64,000 nucleotides of DNA, from the NCBI RefSeq assembly GCF_004193775.1, contig NC_041019.1, positions 48,769,928-48,833,927 on the forward strand, read 5' to 3'. The position numbers and the translations under genes were made by a program. A model generated the notes under the pieces. It was not told the origin of the DNA. It did not search any database and saw only the letters and a list, made by a program, of their open reading frames with translations. Below, piece by piece: positions 45,071-57,157 of this stretch. The stretch comes from Glycine soja. Lineage: Eukaryota > Streptophyta > Magnoliopsida > Fabales > Fabaceae. Each line of letters begins with the position of its first letter. Within the stretch, counting starts at the first letter, position 1.

Positions 45071-45271
45071 TCAAAGCGTTAAAGATTTTACACCAGCAAA
45101 GGGAAAACCATCTCGGTCCTTTAACAAATGGGAATAGAAGCTCCTGAAATTAGCCTCAGAACCTGACCAAGCAAAAAAAAGAATCCGAAGAAACAGAAAA
45201 ATAAAAAAAGAATTCAAAGAAGCAGAATGCTTTTCTTTAAACTTGGACGAAGCAACCAGAAAGCTTAACAA
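45071..45271 (-). other. Coding-like stretch of unknown origin
   Basis: The C-terminal half of a minus-strand frame (EANFRSFYSHLLKDRDGFPF then AGVKSLTL) has the look of real coding sequence. I do not recognise the protein. It may be another captured exon. Confidence 0.25.
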
Positions 45272-45676
45272 AACATAAATCTAGGAGTTTCTACCTATGT
45301 ATTAAAACAAAAAGATAAAATTAAAATTCATGGAGAGTTTACTAAGGAAGGACAGAGGTTTAAACTTAAAACCTTTTTGAGCTTTGTAATCTTTTGATAA
45401 ACCATTGCCAACTTGCAATCACAAAGAAATGGTAAATCATTTCCTTACAGCTTCAAATTTAAAAGAATAAGCTTGGAGAAAAATAAAACCTTAGTACCAA
45501 AACAGATTTATAGTCAAATTGGGACACAAAGACGTTGAATACCCAATACGAATTGTTACTACTTTGTAATGTAATTTATAAAAGAAGCATTAGTTGATGA
45601 CTTCAATTACCCAATGATATTATGCAGAATGATATTATGTAGGGTACATATATCAGATGAAATGTATAGCATGTAC

Positions 45677-45781
45677 CTTTTCTGAATGACTTTTTACTAC
45701 TTTTTTACCACGGTAAAAAGCTGGTGAGGGTGTGCCTTTGGCATTATGTTTTAGTGTGTTCATCTCTGCCTCCTTTTCCTC
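45677..45781 (-). pseudogene. Captured exon of a TPX2/WVD2-like gene
   Basis: A 105-nt exon (35 codons) on the minus strand is bordered by acceptor ACACAG|GAG and donor AAG|GTACAT. It reads EEKEAEMNTLKHNAKGTPSP then AFYRGKKVVKSHSEK. The pattern of an acidic/basic helix followed by KxTPxPxFY is that of the TPX2 domain of WVD2-like microtubule-associated proteins (usual KATPMPSFY). Splice sites and frame are intact. A possible further exon lies near 46205-46300. Confidence 0.5.
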
Positions 45782-45789
45782 CTGTGTTG

Positions 45790-46990
45790 AGCCATACAAT
45801 GTTCAGAAAAGTCATTTATGCTTATTATATAGATGAAAATAGCAATGTCTATCTAATAATCCAATATTTCTGATTCTACATATTAGTACCATCGGTGCTA
45901 CACATTGTCTAACACATTCTTTATTATTGGTTAAATTTAAATAAAAATTATAAATTCATGAGTGAAGTTTATTAAATAAGAAGTGAGACCCATATTTTTT
46001 TTGCAATGTTCAATAAATTTCCGTTAATAATAGAGAATGTGCTCAAAAGAGTGTGTTGCTGGAATTTTTCTTAATATCATTATACATGCTATTTTTTAAC
46101 AATTATCTCTAATACACTAAATATTTGCTGACACACTTGAGCGAAGCCATAGGCAGGATCAGGATGGAATGTAGAAAATGCTAGTCGTTTCTAGAGAAAC
46201 ATTTTGGAAAATGGAAGAGTACCTTTACCTTCAATTTTGATTGAAGACACGTTCTTTCCACCCCTTTTGCATTAGATTTTTCTTGAAGACTGATTAAGAA
46301 ACAAAAGGTAAAAAAGCATAATTTAGTTAGTTAAACTCTAATAATCTAATGAATATTCTTCGTATTACAGGCACTAAAATGTAATAGGCAAACATCATGA
46401 GTTAGTCCAACCTCTTTCCCTTTCTCTGCTCTAATGTCAGGTTTTGTGCCCAAAGTAGTTCATAGAGCATTTCCACTTTTATCCACATTCTCAACCTTAG
46501 TTGGCCTATTCAAAAATAACTTCTAGAGGGTCATATACAGAAAATTTCAACTTAAGGAGAAATTTCAATTAAAATTAGAAGAGATGTTGTTAGAAAAACT
46601 CGCAAGTTATAAAGTATATTTGAATCACTTTGTATAACAATAACTTCCTACATTTCCTCCTCTATTCTATGTTTATCTATAGTTTCCTTGGTTAGAATTC
46701 TCCCAAAGAAAACTACCAACAAAAACATGATCTCATCAGATGGTAAATTGATAATCTTAAGCGCACTAATACAATGAAAGGCATAAAGAGAAAAGGACTA
46801 TGAAATATACATAAGGGAAATGAAACTTGTGTAATGAAAACACATTATCAGTGTAGATTTAAAAATTTACCAAAAATAATAAATCTGAGACATGCAATAT
46901 ATCAGCCAAGAAAAGAAAAGAGACATATTATTGAAAAAGTAAAGCATGCATAGTTCCATCGTTAAATACCATATCAGGCAGCCAAGATCA
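45790..46990. other. Helitron interior
   Basis: AT-rich sequence. A possible exon on the minus strand at about 46230-46295 (acceptor ATCAG|, donor TTGAAG|GTAAAG) encodes a short basic peptide I cannot assign. Confidence 0.3.
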
Positions 46991-46994
46991 ATGT

Positions 46995-47590
46995 CACAAC
47001 CGGAAAAAATAACTATTAGTTAAGAAAAAAACATGCATAACAACAAACAAAATTAGAACCTTGCAAATAGAAACAAATAGTAATGAAACAAACATGCATA
47101 ACAGCAAAAGGGAAAAAAACTTGCTTGTTGATGCTTCTCCGTCGATAGCCCGGGAAAATAAAAAGGAACCAAAAACAGAGTTGAAAAATCAGTAAGAAAA
47201 AATAACTATTATTAAGAAAAAAAACATGCATAACAACAAACAAAATTAAAACCTTGCAAATAGAAACAAATAGCAATGAAACAAACATGCATAACAACAA
47301 AAGGGGAAAAGACTTGCCTGCTGGATGCTTCTTTGTCGATAGCCCCGAAAAATAAAAAGGAACAAAAAACATAGTTGAAAAATCAGTAAGAAAAAATAAC
47401 TATTATTAAGAAGAAAACATGCATAATAATAAACAAAATTAAAACATTGCAAATAGAGACAAATAGTACCGAAACAAGCATGCACAACAACAAAAGGAAA
47501 AAAAAAACTTGCATGCAGGATGTTTCTTCATCGGTAGCCTGATAAGCGGGAAGATAAAAAAGAACCAAAAATAAAGTGAAAAAATCAGTA
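46995..47590. repeat. 193-bp tandem repeat, three copies
   Basis: Copies start near 47031, 47224 and 47417 (each at ACATGCATAA..AACAAAATT), giving a period of 193 bp. A partial, more diverged copy begins near 47635. The hydrophobic minus-strand frames across this block arise from its poly-A/T tracts and are not genes. Confidence 0.9.
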
Positions 47591-48327
47591 AGAAACCAGA
47601 AACACGAAACAAAGAACTATAAATCACCAAGTATACATGCATAACAGAAAAGAAAAGTAAAACCTTGACCCTGGAAAAAAAAGCACAACAACAAAAGTAA
47701 AACCTTTATTTGTGTGACGAACAGAAATTGGAAAACTCGGCAGAAAACAAAAGCATAAAATGGAAGTGAAGATGGAAGAGATAGACCACAAAAATGAAGA
47801 AGAAACCAAAAACAAATTAAAAGGACAAATTCTGATTGAAAATTTGTCATTAACATTGAAGAACTCAACTACAAAGCAGAGAATAAAATAGTTCAAAACT
47901 ATAAAAATGAATGTGTGACTTTAATCAAAGAATTTGCATGAAATTAAGAATGAGTCGATCATGCTTTGATATATAGATGCAATAGGATGAGAGAAACCGT
48001 GTGCCATGTCAACGTGCCAATTCTAACCCAACAACTGAGCAAGAAAAGTAGATAAAGATGAAAAAGTAAAATGTAGTAATCATACCTTTATTATTGAAAT
48101 ATCATGAATGTCTATCATTTGTAACATATAAGAGAAAGAAAAATATGATAAAAATGACAGAAAATGAAAGAAAAAAGAGTTACCTTTTACTGATATTGCA
48201 CTTCCAATTGCACATCCACTCAACAAAGCAACAATTTATTTTCTGCACTTGTTTTAAAAAATTGAAATTTAGGGATAAACACTTGTTTCAAAACAAACTA
48301 AGAAACTATAGAAGAACAGAGTCTACA
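47591..48327. other. Helitron interior
   Basis: Continuation of the degraded repeat and AT-rich DNA, with a partial module R near 48235-48300. No exon is assigned. Confidence 0.35.
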
Positions 48328-48366
48328 TAATAATAATAATAATAATAATAAATTAATAATAATAAT
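48328..48366. repeat. AAT microsatellite
   Basis: AAT/TAA tract with one interruption, again after AGAGTCTACATAATAA. Confidence 0.95.
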
Positions 48367-48949
48367 ATCAGCCAAGCAAAAGAAAAGAGAAGGGATGTTT
48401 CAAGCTTTTATCTACGGACCATTCCAAACAAAAACACCATTAAAGCGTTAAATTCCACACACAAGTTACCCTTTGAAATGTATTTTACTTTTTCTATCAT
48501 GCCACATTTTTTTTCCATTATCTTATACTTATTAGTTACTCTGAAAATAATTAGTAATTTAAATGGTGGTTTAGAATCAAAGCTTCAAATTTACATACCA
48601 ATTGGAAATGGTGCAAATGATTTAGCACAGCTTGCCATTAGAACCCTGCTCAAACAAACAAATTAATAATCACTCCCAAAAAGATTAATAACACCATTTA
48701 CCCTTAAAAGCAAGATGAGAGGCCAATTCTAAATGTATTGGAAAAGATTAAAGTAATGCATGTGAATCTACTTGGAGAAATGGGTTGTAAATTAAGAAGA
48801 TTTTGCTTCTTAATTTCTCCTATAAAATTAAAATGTACCAAAAACATGAATTCAAACACAGGTTTAGCAAAACAGTAAAATAAGAGATTAATCTTGCAAA
48901 TGAAATATCCGTACAGCACTGTCAAAACAACTATTTAAATTGTCGCCAA

Positions 48950-50530
48950 AATTAGGAACAAAACTAAAAGCTCTGCGTTTCCCGCCTCCACCGCCAAGTT
49001 TGTCCTGTTTTTTACGACTTGGAAGCAACTTCTGCTTTCTTAGCCTTCTTCTCATTCTTTGTTTTCTTGATCCTCTCCTTAATTTCATTGCACCACATCA
49101 TAGATTCCGATAAATATGTAATAAGTAGAGCTGTTAAAAATAAAGCACTAAAACAAATAAAATTTGACACAAGGTCAAATATATATGAACATGATAGAAA
49201 TGATAGAAGTCTATAAAAAAAACAGAATTTACCTCTTCTAAAGTGAGAAATATAAACTTGGAGAATAAAATTCAACTATAATAGTTGATAAGAAAATAAA
49301 TGGGTGGCATACCTCTTACATTTTGAGTTTGCAAACAGGAAAACATGTAGACTCAACAAACAAAAATCCTCACATCAGTATTTGGTTTCTTAGCCTTCTT
49401 CTCATCCTTTGTTTTCTTGATCCTCTCCTTAATTTCAATGCACCACATCATAGATTCCGATAAATATGTAATAAGTAGAGCTGTTAAAAATAAAGCACTG
49501 AAACAAATAAAATTTGACACAAGGTAAAATATATACAAACATGATAGAAATGATAGTAGTTTAAAAAAATAGAATTTAGCTCTTCTAAAGTGAGAAATAT
49601 AAACTTGGAGAATAAAATTCAACTATAACAGTTGATAAGAAAATAAATGGCTGAGATACCTCTTACATTTTGAGTTTGCAAATAGGAAAACATGTAGATT
49701 CAACAAACAAAAATCCTCATATCAGTATTTGGTTTCTTAGTCTTCTTCTCATCCTTTGTTTTCTTAATCCTCTTCTTAATTTCCCTGCACCACATCATAG
49801 ATTCCGATAAATATATAATAAGTAGAGCTGTTGAAAATAAAGCGCTGAAACAAATAAAATTTGACACAAAGTAAAATATATACGAACATGATAGAAATGA
49901 TAGAAATTTAAAAAAAAAAAAAACAGAATTTAATTCTTGTAAAGTGAGAAATATAAACTTGGAGGATAAAATTCAACTATAACATTTGATAACAAAATAA
50001 ATGACTAAGAATGTGATTATGTACACATCTATAATAAATCCAGAAATGCAAATACAAAAGTAGGCAGAAACAAATAAAATGAAAACACACTGAAGAACAG
50101 CTTCCCTAGCTGCATCTCGAACTTTTGGCTTCTCATCTCTCTTTTTTTTTTTGGATTACTTCCAAGTACCAACAATGGACCTAGAGTAAGGCTTTTTGGC
50201 AGTACATCTCATCTTCTTCACAACTTATTGAGCAATGTCCTAGATATCACATGCACACAAACAATCAAAATTCAAATCATGCAACCAATGCAAAATTACT
50301 TAGCACCATAACCTGTTTATATGTAGAATAACCAAGCACAAGGCAACAATATTTTCACTCATTGGTTTATTGTTTCATCTTTAAAATAATACAATTAAAT
50401 AATCACCTTTTTGTGTTGCTTTCTGTACACTGCAGTCCAGGTGAGCTTTGAAGGCTTCAGGCGATTGTGGAAATACCTCTTACATTTTGAGTTTGCAAAC
50501 AGGAAAAACCTATAGATTCAACAAACAAAA
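48950..50530 (-). pseudogene. RPL24: Captured and rearranged ribosomal protein eL24 gene
   Basis: eL24 is a large-subunit cytosolic ribosomal protein. On the minus strand, starting at the high end: [20 protein letters not shown], then [15 protein letters not shown] and a GT donor (about 50510-50407); DIAQ*VVKKM, then KKPYSRSIVG and KPKVRDAAREA (about 50245-50092); then EIKERIKKTKxEKKAKK in three tandem copies (near 49790-49740, 49435-49385 and 49095-49020), the last continuing AEVASKS; finally KLGGGGGKR (about 48995-48965), the eL24 C-terminus. The N-terminal exon (MVLKTELC..) is missing. Stops, a frameshift, loss of a stretch before the Gly run and the exon multiplication make it inactive. 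Introns are retained. Confidence 0.88.
49041..49900. repeat. ~350-bp tandem repeat containing the eL24 EIKERIKK exon
   Basis: Matching points at 49041, 49391 and 49738 give periods of 350 and 347 bp. Each unit holds the last coding exon part, an AT-rich intron piece, and a short piece of the exon encoding FANSKCKR (TTTGAGTTTGCAAACAGG on the plus strand). A further partial unit edge occurs near 50480-50570. Confidence 0.9.
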
Positions 50531-50599
50531 ATCTTCATATCAGTATTTGGTTTCTTAGCCTTCTTCTCATCCAAACAGCACCAAGAAACCTACAATTAA

Positions 50600-51290
50600 A
50601 AACCATCAAAACCCAATTGATTCTAAAGGAATCAGATAAAAATCAGACCAACAACAATATCTTCTAAAGCATCCAATATCAGCAAGTTTGTAAGAAAGCT
50701 TTATGCGATGTCTATCCATCATCAAGCGGAAAAATCAGCCAAAAATGGTGATTTACGCCCGGTTGAGACTACCTTCTTCATAAGCACTTGTAAGAGAAGA
50801 AAATAAGAAAGTAAAATGAATTAAACTTTTCTCATGAGTTAAAATCAATTCATGCACCTCAACTTTTGGAGAAGTTAGATGAGAGAATTTTTATAAGAAT
50901 TAAGTACATAAGTTGATCCAAACAGGGTTTTAGGGGCACTTCAAATAGGCTCAACAAAACTAAATGCAACAACACACAAAAAATTTTAAATAAGTAGGAT
51001 CATAATTTTTCAAATTGTATTATAAAAAATAATAAAATTAAATTTATCATCTTAAATTATTTAAATAATTCAAAATTAATATGATTCAAAGAATTTTCAA
51101 TATTAAGAAATGATGTAGTAATGACAATTGACGAGTTGATTATCGTGTGTGTCGTATGCGTATAAAAACATAAAATTAGATACATGAATTTTTCTTGACA
51201 ACTAACAAAAATGATAAGAGGGTTTTTAATTTAAATCAAAGGATAAAATGAAATTTCAAATAAAGTAATAAGAATAAAAAGGAGAAGCAA
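50600..51290. other. AT-rich DNA, possible Helitron 5' part
   Basis: No exon or clear terminus is recognised. The true high-coordinate end of the Helitron may lie here. Confidence 0.3.
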
Positions 51291-51294
51291 AAAG

Positions 51295-51540
51295 TTTAGT
51301 AGCTTATAAATAAGCTTATTTTTCATAAGCTACTTTATAAGTTTTTTTTACCAAAATAAAATTATTTGATACACTTGTGAGCTTATTTGAGTAGTTTATT
51401 TTGATAAGCTACTTGATATCAAAATAAGCTATTCAAATAAGTTTGTATATCAAATAAATTTATTCTAGTTAAAGAAACTTATAAGCTAGTCAAAGGAGCT
51501 TACAAGTTCTTCAAAAGGCTTACCAAACAAAAGATTTACT
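51295..51540. repeat. TTATAAGC-rich degenerate inverted repeats
   Basis: Many direct and inverted copies of AAGCTTATTT, AAGCTACTT and CTTATAAGCTAG-like words. This resembles remnants of a fold-back element common in legumes. Confidence 0.5.
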
Positions 51541-51579
51541 AAAGATAACCTAAAAACACTATATAAGTTATGTTCAACA

Positions 51580-51740
51580 AAACTGGAAGTTGAATAACTA
51601 GCATACTAAATACTAAATTATAAGTGCTCAATAAAATTAGATATCAAGTTAACTAGAAAGATTAGTCATTGAATAACTAGCATACTAAATTATAAGTGCT
51701 CAATAAAACTAGATGTCGAGATAACTAGAAAAAATATAAA
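51580..51740. repeat. 80-bp tandem duplication
   Basis: TTGAATAACTAGCATACTAA and the following ATTATAAGTGCTCAATAAAA occur twice, 80 bp apart, with small differences. Confidence 0.9.
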
Positions 51741-52480
51741 ATGACAAAAAAAATAATAAAATCATGATTTATTTAAAAAGATAATAAAAAAAATTGAATA
51801 AATATATTGAAGATAAAAATGAAAAAAAATATAAAAAACTAAAAGTTAAAAGGTAGTGTTTCAAAAAATATTAAAAATTATTAAAAAAATTTATTTACCG
51901 AACAATCAAATAAATTTTTTTAGTTAATAAAAAATTAAAAATTAACTTAAATATGTCGCCAAATATAATGGAGGATTGCCATCGTCATCCACAAAACTCT
52001 ATAGTCTTTAAGTGTGTATGCCCCTCTCACCATCTACTTGAACAACCCAGTAATTAAGGAAAATACCACAAACACAGCAGGGCGAAAATTCGGACACAAT
52101 AATCGTAAGATGAAAATGCGTAACAATCATATGCTTATGAATATGAGCATGTGTGTATTTATGGGCTTAAATGATATTTTGTATAATTACAAATTACATA
52201 TTTGATATAGGGAATGTGAAATTAAAAGTTGTCAAATTTGTATTATCAATGGAGATTATTCTCTGAGGGAAGTAATCTTAAATAGTATTATCACGACCGA
52301 TAAAATTCTCGTTTTAAATAGTTAATGTAACTGCATACTTGATATTGTTTCATATTTGATATTATTACTTATTAATTAATTGAAACAATCCTGTGCAGTT
52401 AATTCACAAACTAAATCATTTTACTAAATATGTTCTAAATTTGAATCACAAAATATATATTTATGTAATTCATATTATCA

Positions 52481-52484
<4 letters not shown>
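51741..52484. other. AT-rich intergenic DNA
   Basis: No feature is recognised. The 63-codon frame at 52014-52205 lacks coding features. Confidence 0.5.

Positions 52485-52539
<55 letters not shown>
52485..52539. repeat. AT dinucleotide microsatellite
   Basis: Uninterrupted AT run of about 55 bp. Confidence 0.98.
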
Positions 52540-52544
<5 letters not shown>

Positions 52545-52734
52545 GTTAACATAGTCTTATTTTAGAGTAGGTTAGTATTGTACATCCAAAAAATTGGACA
52601 GAAAATGTATTTACCTTTCTGTTATAGTAAATTAATTATACGAGCGTTAATGTAATTAAGTATTTAATATTTAGAAGAATAAAAAAAAAAACTGATTTTT
52701 CTCTCCACTCTTATCATTCCTCTCTCCTCTCTAA

Positions 52735-52915
52735 ATCAATGCTCTCTCTGCAAATCCACGGTGAAGGCGCGATCACACTCCTTCGCCACTTCCTCCGACG
52801 GTGATGGCAATGATACTTCCACCCACAATTTGTCCTTCAACGCGGAAAGCCTATCGCTGGTTATTGCCAAGAGGTCACGTTTTTTTTGGAGGGAAGATGA
52901 TGATGAAACCCCATA
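52735..52915 (+). other. GC-richer coding-like remnant
   Basis: One plus-strand frame stays open through VKARSHSFATSSDGDGNDTS and NLSFNAESLSLVIAKRS before a stop, after a CT-rich 5' UTR-like tract. It looks like a leftover 5' exon, but I cannot assign a protein. Confidence 0.3.
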
Positions 52916-54659
52916 ACTTTGTTTACAGAATATTTATTTCTTCCATTCAGCACTTGTGCATTTCTTATCTGTATTGTTAAAGTAGCTTTTACGTACATTT
53001 GTGTTATTCCTTTTTTAGAAAACATTTGTATTATTCATAATTATTGGTGCAATGGTGTTTTTCATTATTGACATGTCTTACTCGGACTCGTTAAGTCTTA
53101 ACTCAGACTTGGAGGGATATCATATCCGGCATCAGTCCATAACTTAAAAATAAATAAAAATCTAACAGGTTATAAATAAGAAAAGGGGAAAATTATATCT
53201 GAATTAAGATGTAACAGATGATTTTTAAATATCATGAAAAATAAAAGATCATATCTTTATCTTTATCATTAAGGAAAATTAAGATCCATATATTTAATTT
53301 CTCCTCTATAAAAAAGATGATCAAAGTTCAAGTTTTCATTCAAACTCATACACTTATATATTTATTATTTATCTTTACGATTTACGATTCTAACTTGAGT
53401 ATCAAAATATTTTTACAAAATTTCATGGAAGAGATAAGTTGGTTTCTTTTTTAATATTAAATGCTTAATTACATTAACATCCCTACAATTAATATATATA
53501 TATAATTTTAAAATATATATTTACCTAAAAATGTGTAGAATCTTACTTTATATAAAGATTAGAGATATTGAATTAATGTCATACGTATTTTGCAAACACA
53601 GGTACATTACTACCTGGCCGCACCCTATTATTAAGTAGCCAAGGAAAAAAAATTGATTTATTTTATTCACGAGTACTCTCGTTATGTTCTAAATTTTCTG
53701 TGTAGTGGGTTTTTACATGCAAATATTTGGGTATGGATTTTGTTTCATATCCGATGTCTACTAATTTTTATTTTTATTAAAGATAATCATGTTTGAATCA
53801 GGTTTGAATCAAATAACATCATTATGTATAATAATTTCTTTTTTAAATATTTAACTTGTAAAAAAAAATACAATGACTTATATGTTTGATTCAATTATTT
53901 AAACGAGCATAGTTAAAAGACTGAACTTGACTTGTTTAAAAAATCTAAAGCTTGAGATTGACTTGTTTTAGCTGATTTATAACCTAATTAATTTTTAAAT
54001 TTGTGAACTTTTTTTAAGTTATTTTTTAAATTTATTAATTTAGTATTTAAAAAATATTTTAATACTAGATAATACTCTACAAATAGAAATATGTGCTAAA
54101 CACATGTGTTGTGGTATTTTGGAGTCTATTTAAATTAGTATTTCTACGATATACAAATGTGTTATAAATGAGGTATTTATTAGCTAGCCATTAATGTCTA
54201 ATTTGTAAAATTTGAATTTAACACATTTAAATAATTGAAGCTTGATCCAGTGTTTAACAAATCAGATACTACTATTTTAGGCTAATGGTGTGTGAAAATT
54301 AAATTTGTATGCTATTAGTATGAGTACTTATCAATATATTTAAATTTAATTTTATCCTAAAAATTTACAAAATAGGATAAATAAAACCGAAACAAAAATT
54401 TTGAAAAATTTACTAAAACTGAATCTATTCATATTTAAGAAAAACTCCTTAAAGGTCGGTGTGACATGTTAATCTCCAAGATTCGTTCCCATTATATCTA
54501 TTTTAATCTTCAACATATCTCCATTTTATAAATTATAATTATATGATATTATTTCCACAGTATTTTGTCTTTCAGATTGAAAAACGGTGATTGGCACACA
54601 CATGCTGTTGCCTCTCAAGTTAATGGGGAAAGAACGTAGACGTGCCAAAGTTTCATGTC
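52916..54659. other. AT-rich intergenic DNA
   Basis: No gene is recognised. Near 54064 a sequence resembling a Helitron 3' end on the minus strand (hairpin ATGTGTTTAGCACAT, then CTAGT) is noted but not annotated as an element. Confidence 0.5.
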
Positions 54660-55687
54660 ATGGAAATTCTGTAAGAGGAACTGATGATGGAAATTTTTTC
54701 ATGGTTTCCAGTTAAATCTCTTCTGCTATCCATGTGCGTGAGTAAGCTGGTTCAATCATGGATCTACGATCCAAATTTCGTGAAACTACACCTTCAAAGA
54801 TCACTCAAAAGTCGTCTCTTTATTCTTTCATGTCGGTCGTTTCTTTAATATTAGACAACCCACTATCACTATCTCTCGTTGTCGATGATCATATTCATAG
54901 CCTCGGATTCGAGCTGATCAATGACATGCACGAGGTTGTCGAAACCTGCAATGGGTTGGTCTGTTAGTTTGGTGAACGTAACAACTACGAGGTGGCCATG
55001 TTTCTCGTTTGGAACCCTATTACTAGAAGAATATTTGAAGACCTGCAATGTATTTTAACCCTTCCTGGAATAGATGATGCTGTTCGCACGTTTGGGTTTG
55101 GCTATGATGTTTTTCATGCTTTGCTAAGAATATAAGAGAGTTATAACAAAATCCGTTAAGATTGAGTTATATAGATTAATTTTTCAAATAAAAATCATAA
55201 GATTAGATCTAGGTTAAATAAATTGATTTACATGATCACAGACTAATAATATGGAATAATAATTACACATAAATTCTATTATTTCATCATGATCTTATTA
55301 GTTCTTGAGTGGTACTTAATTACAAGGTGGTGTCAATAGTTTGCACTCTTAATAATGATGGTTGCTGTGAGGTGAAAGTTTGCAACATAAGTGACAATAA
55401 TTGTTGAATTGGAGAAACATTCAAAGTTTCCCCACTGATGGCCACTTCAATACCAGGTTGTGAAGTATATCTAAATAGCACAACCATGATATTACATTTG
55501 ATGAATTGGTGATTGTTTCACTTGATCTTAGGAATGAGACATTCACACAATATCTTGCTGCCTTGTGGTCTTGATGGAGTCCACTTACATGATTTCCACT
55601 CCACTGGAGATGATGAATATTTCATCCCTGTTTTAGAGTTTTGAAGGATTGTTTGAGTCTTTTTTCTTCACAGTCGCAAGATAAAAC

Positions 55688-56197
55688 TGTTATGAATTAT
55701 GAATTTTATAATTCCTAATTAATTAATTAGTGTGAGCTACATATTATATTTATCATTTATATTAATTATTTACATTTATGGACTCAATAAAAATGATCTA
55801 ATTTAGTGAGTTCATTGGACTATCATCAGAAATTAATATGGACTTGATAATCGGAAACCAGTTTGGCCCGTTAAAGAATAATATGAACTCTAACAGGTTA
55901 AAACTTAAAGCAAGGTTGTGGTCCTTAATACACCAAACACCAAATAAGAAATTGTATTCTCTTATCCCTATTTGGCGAGAAATTTAAGGTCCCAAAAGGA
56001 AAATGGTAATTTGGTTGAGGAATAACACAAAACCAATCGTTCCTCAGACTCATTAATTCTGCTACTTATCGTGGATTCACGTATTTTTCACAATCTCTCT
56101 TGATAATCTAACATAATGTGTTTATGGTGATTATTGATACATAATGTGTTTATGGTGATTATTGATATTTTATTAAGATCCTTGAGAGTATCAAACA
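55688..56197 (+). repeat. 5' LTR of the F-box-inserted copia element
   Basis: 510 bp. Starts TGTTATGAATTATGAATTTT and ends TATCAAACA. Compared with the 3' LTR it has a 7-bp extra copy at the start, a block GTTCATTGGACTATC.. near 55811-55850 missing from the 3' LTR, and a 32-bp internal duplication (ACATAATGTGTTTATGGTG twice, near 56112 and 56141). Confidence 0.93.
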
Positions 56198-57126
56198 AGT
56201 GGTATCAGAGCCACCATTATTGTTAGCTTATTGAGAATTAAAGTTATTTGATTTGCGTTATACCTGTGTTATTTTGTTACATGAACTCTAATTTTATTTT
56301 GGGATTTTATCTTTGCAATTATAATTATGATTGTAAGTTTGGAATTTTTTTTCTTTTCGATCATGATATAATAATCATCGTATGCACGTTCATGTTTTGC
56401 GTTCGGATTCCATGAGAAAAGCTATTTTTTTTCTCACTCCAAACTAGTCATCCATTTTTGCTTCTCGTTCACGTGTTTGTTTTTTTTTATGGTTGTTGGT
56501 TTTGTTTCCTTATGCATGTCATGAATCCATGCCATGACATGATATACATGTGATACATAATCTTTGGCTTTTATTATATCATCATAAGAAAACCCCTATT
56601 GCGTATCGTTAAATGCAATTTGGTTTTTGCATTTTATTTTTGTTTTTTTTTGTTTTTATTTGTGAATTATGTGTATTAATTGGTGATTCTCATTATGTTT
56701 TGGTGTAAATTCAGAAATTACAAAACCTCAAAATTATTCCTTTTTCTATGTCTGGTAATTTTGATTGAGTTGATTGAAACAATATACTGTCAAAGCAATC
56801 TCTATTGCGTAAATTAATTTAATTAAAATTGCATAGATATTAGTATAAAATTATTTATGTGAATTGTGCTCAGCCCAAAGACACAATTTGGCCAAATAAT
56901 TTTGTACCTATGATGATAAATGTGTGACAATTATAAGGTATTTTCATGTGAATTATAGTGTGTCCAAAGAAAGACTATGATTTGACAGAATTTATTGTCA
57001 ATATTTGATCATTGTGTTGAAAGTACCAATTACAAATTAATTTCTTTGTCCACAGACTATGAATTAATGTTGTACTGGGTATCTTGTGATGAGTTTGTTA
57101 TGTGAACTATTTTACACATGTCTTGT

Positions 57127-57157
<31 letters not shown>

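Larger units (their letters stand above)
39301..50600 (-). mobile_element. Putative Helitron carrying multiple captured exons (5' end not placed)
   Basis: On the minus strand the low-coordinate end reads ACCCGTGCATATGCACAATTG followed by TAGACTAGT and then T. It has a GC-rich short hairpin, then a terminal CTAGT next to T, the expected 3' end of a plant Helitron inserted between A and T. A second copy of the GCACGGGT subterminal block lies near 39475. Upstream on the same strand are exons from at least four unrelated host genes, several with intact splice sites, in one orientation, as Helitrons typically carry. No Rep/helicase ORF is visible, so it would be non-autonomous. The high-coordinate end is set only by the last recognised cargo. 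Confidence 0.5.

Noticed and set aside
46995..47590. CRISPR-like direct repeats
   Set aside because: Units of 193 bp without short uniform spacers in a plant genome; this is a tandem duplication.
47016..47896. Series of overlapping hydrophobic minus-strand frames that look like membrane proteins
   Set aside because: They follow the 193-bp tandem repeat and poly-T tracts, repeat with its period and lack conserved coding features.
54040..54130. Second Helitron-like 3' end on the minus strand (ATGTGTTTAGCACAT hairpin, then CTAGT)
   Set aside because: The hairpin is short and AT-rich, no second end or cargo was found, and a chance match is plausible.
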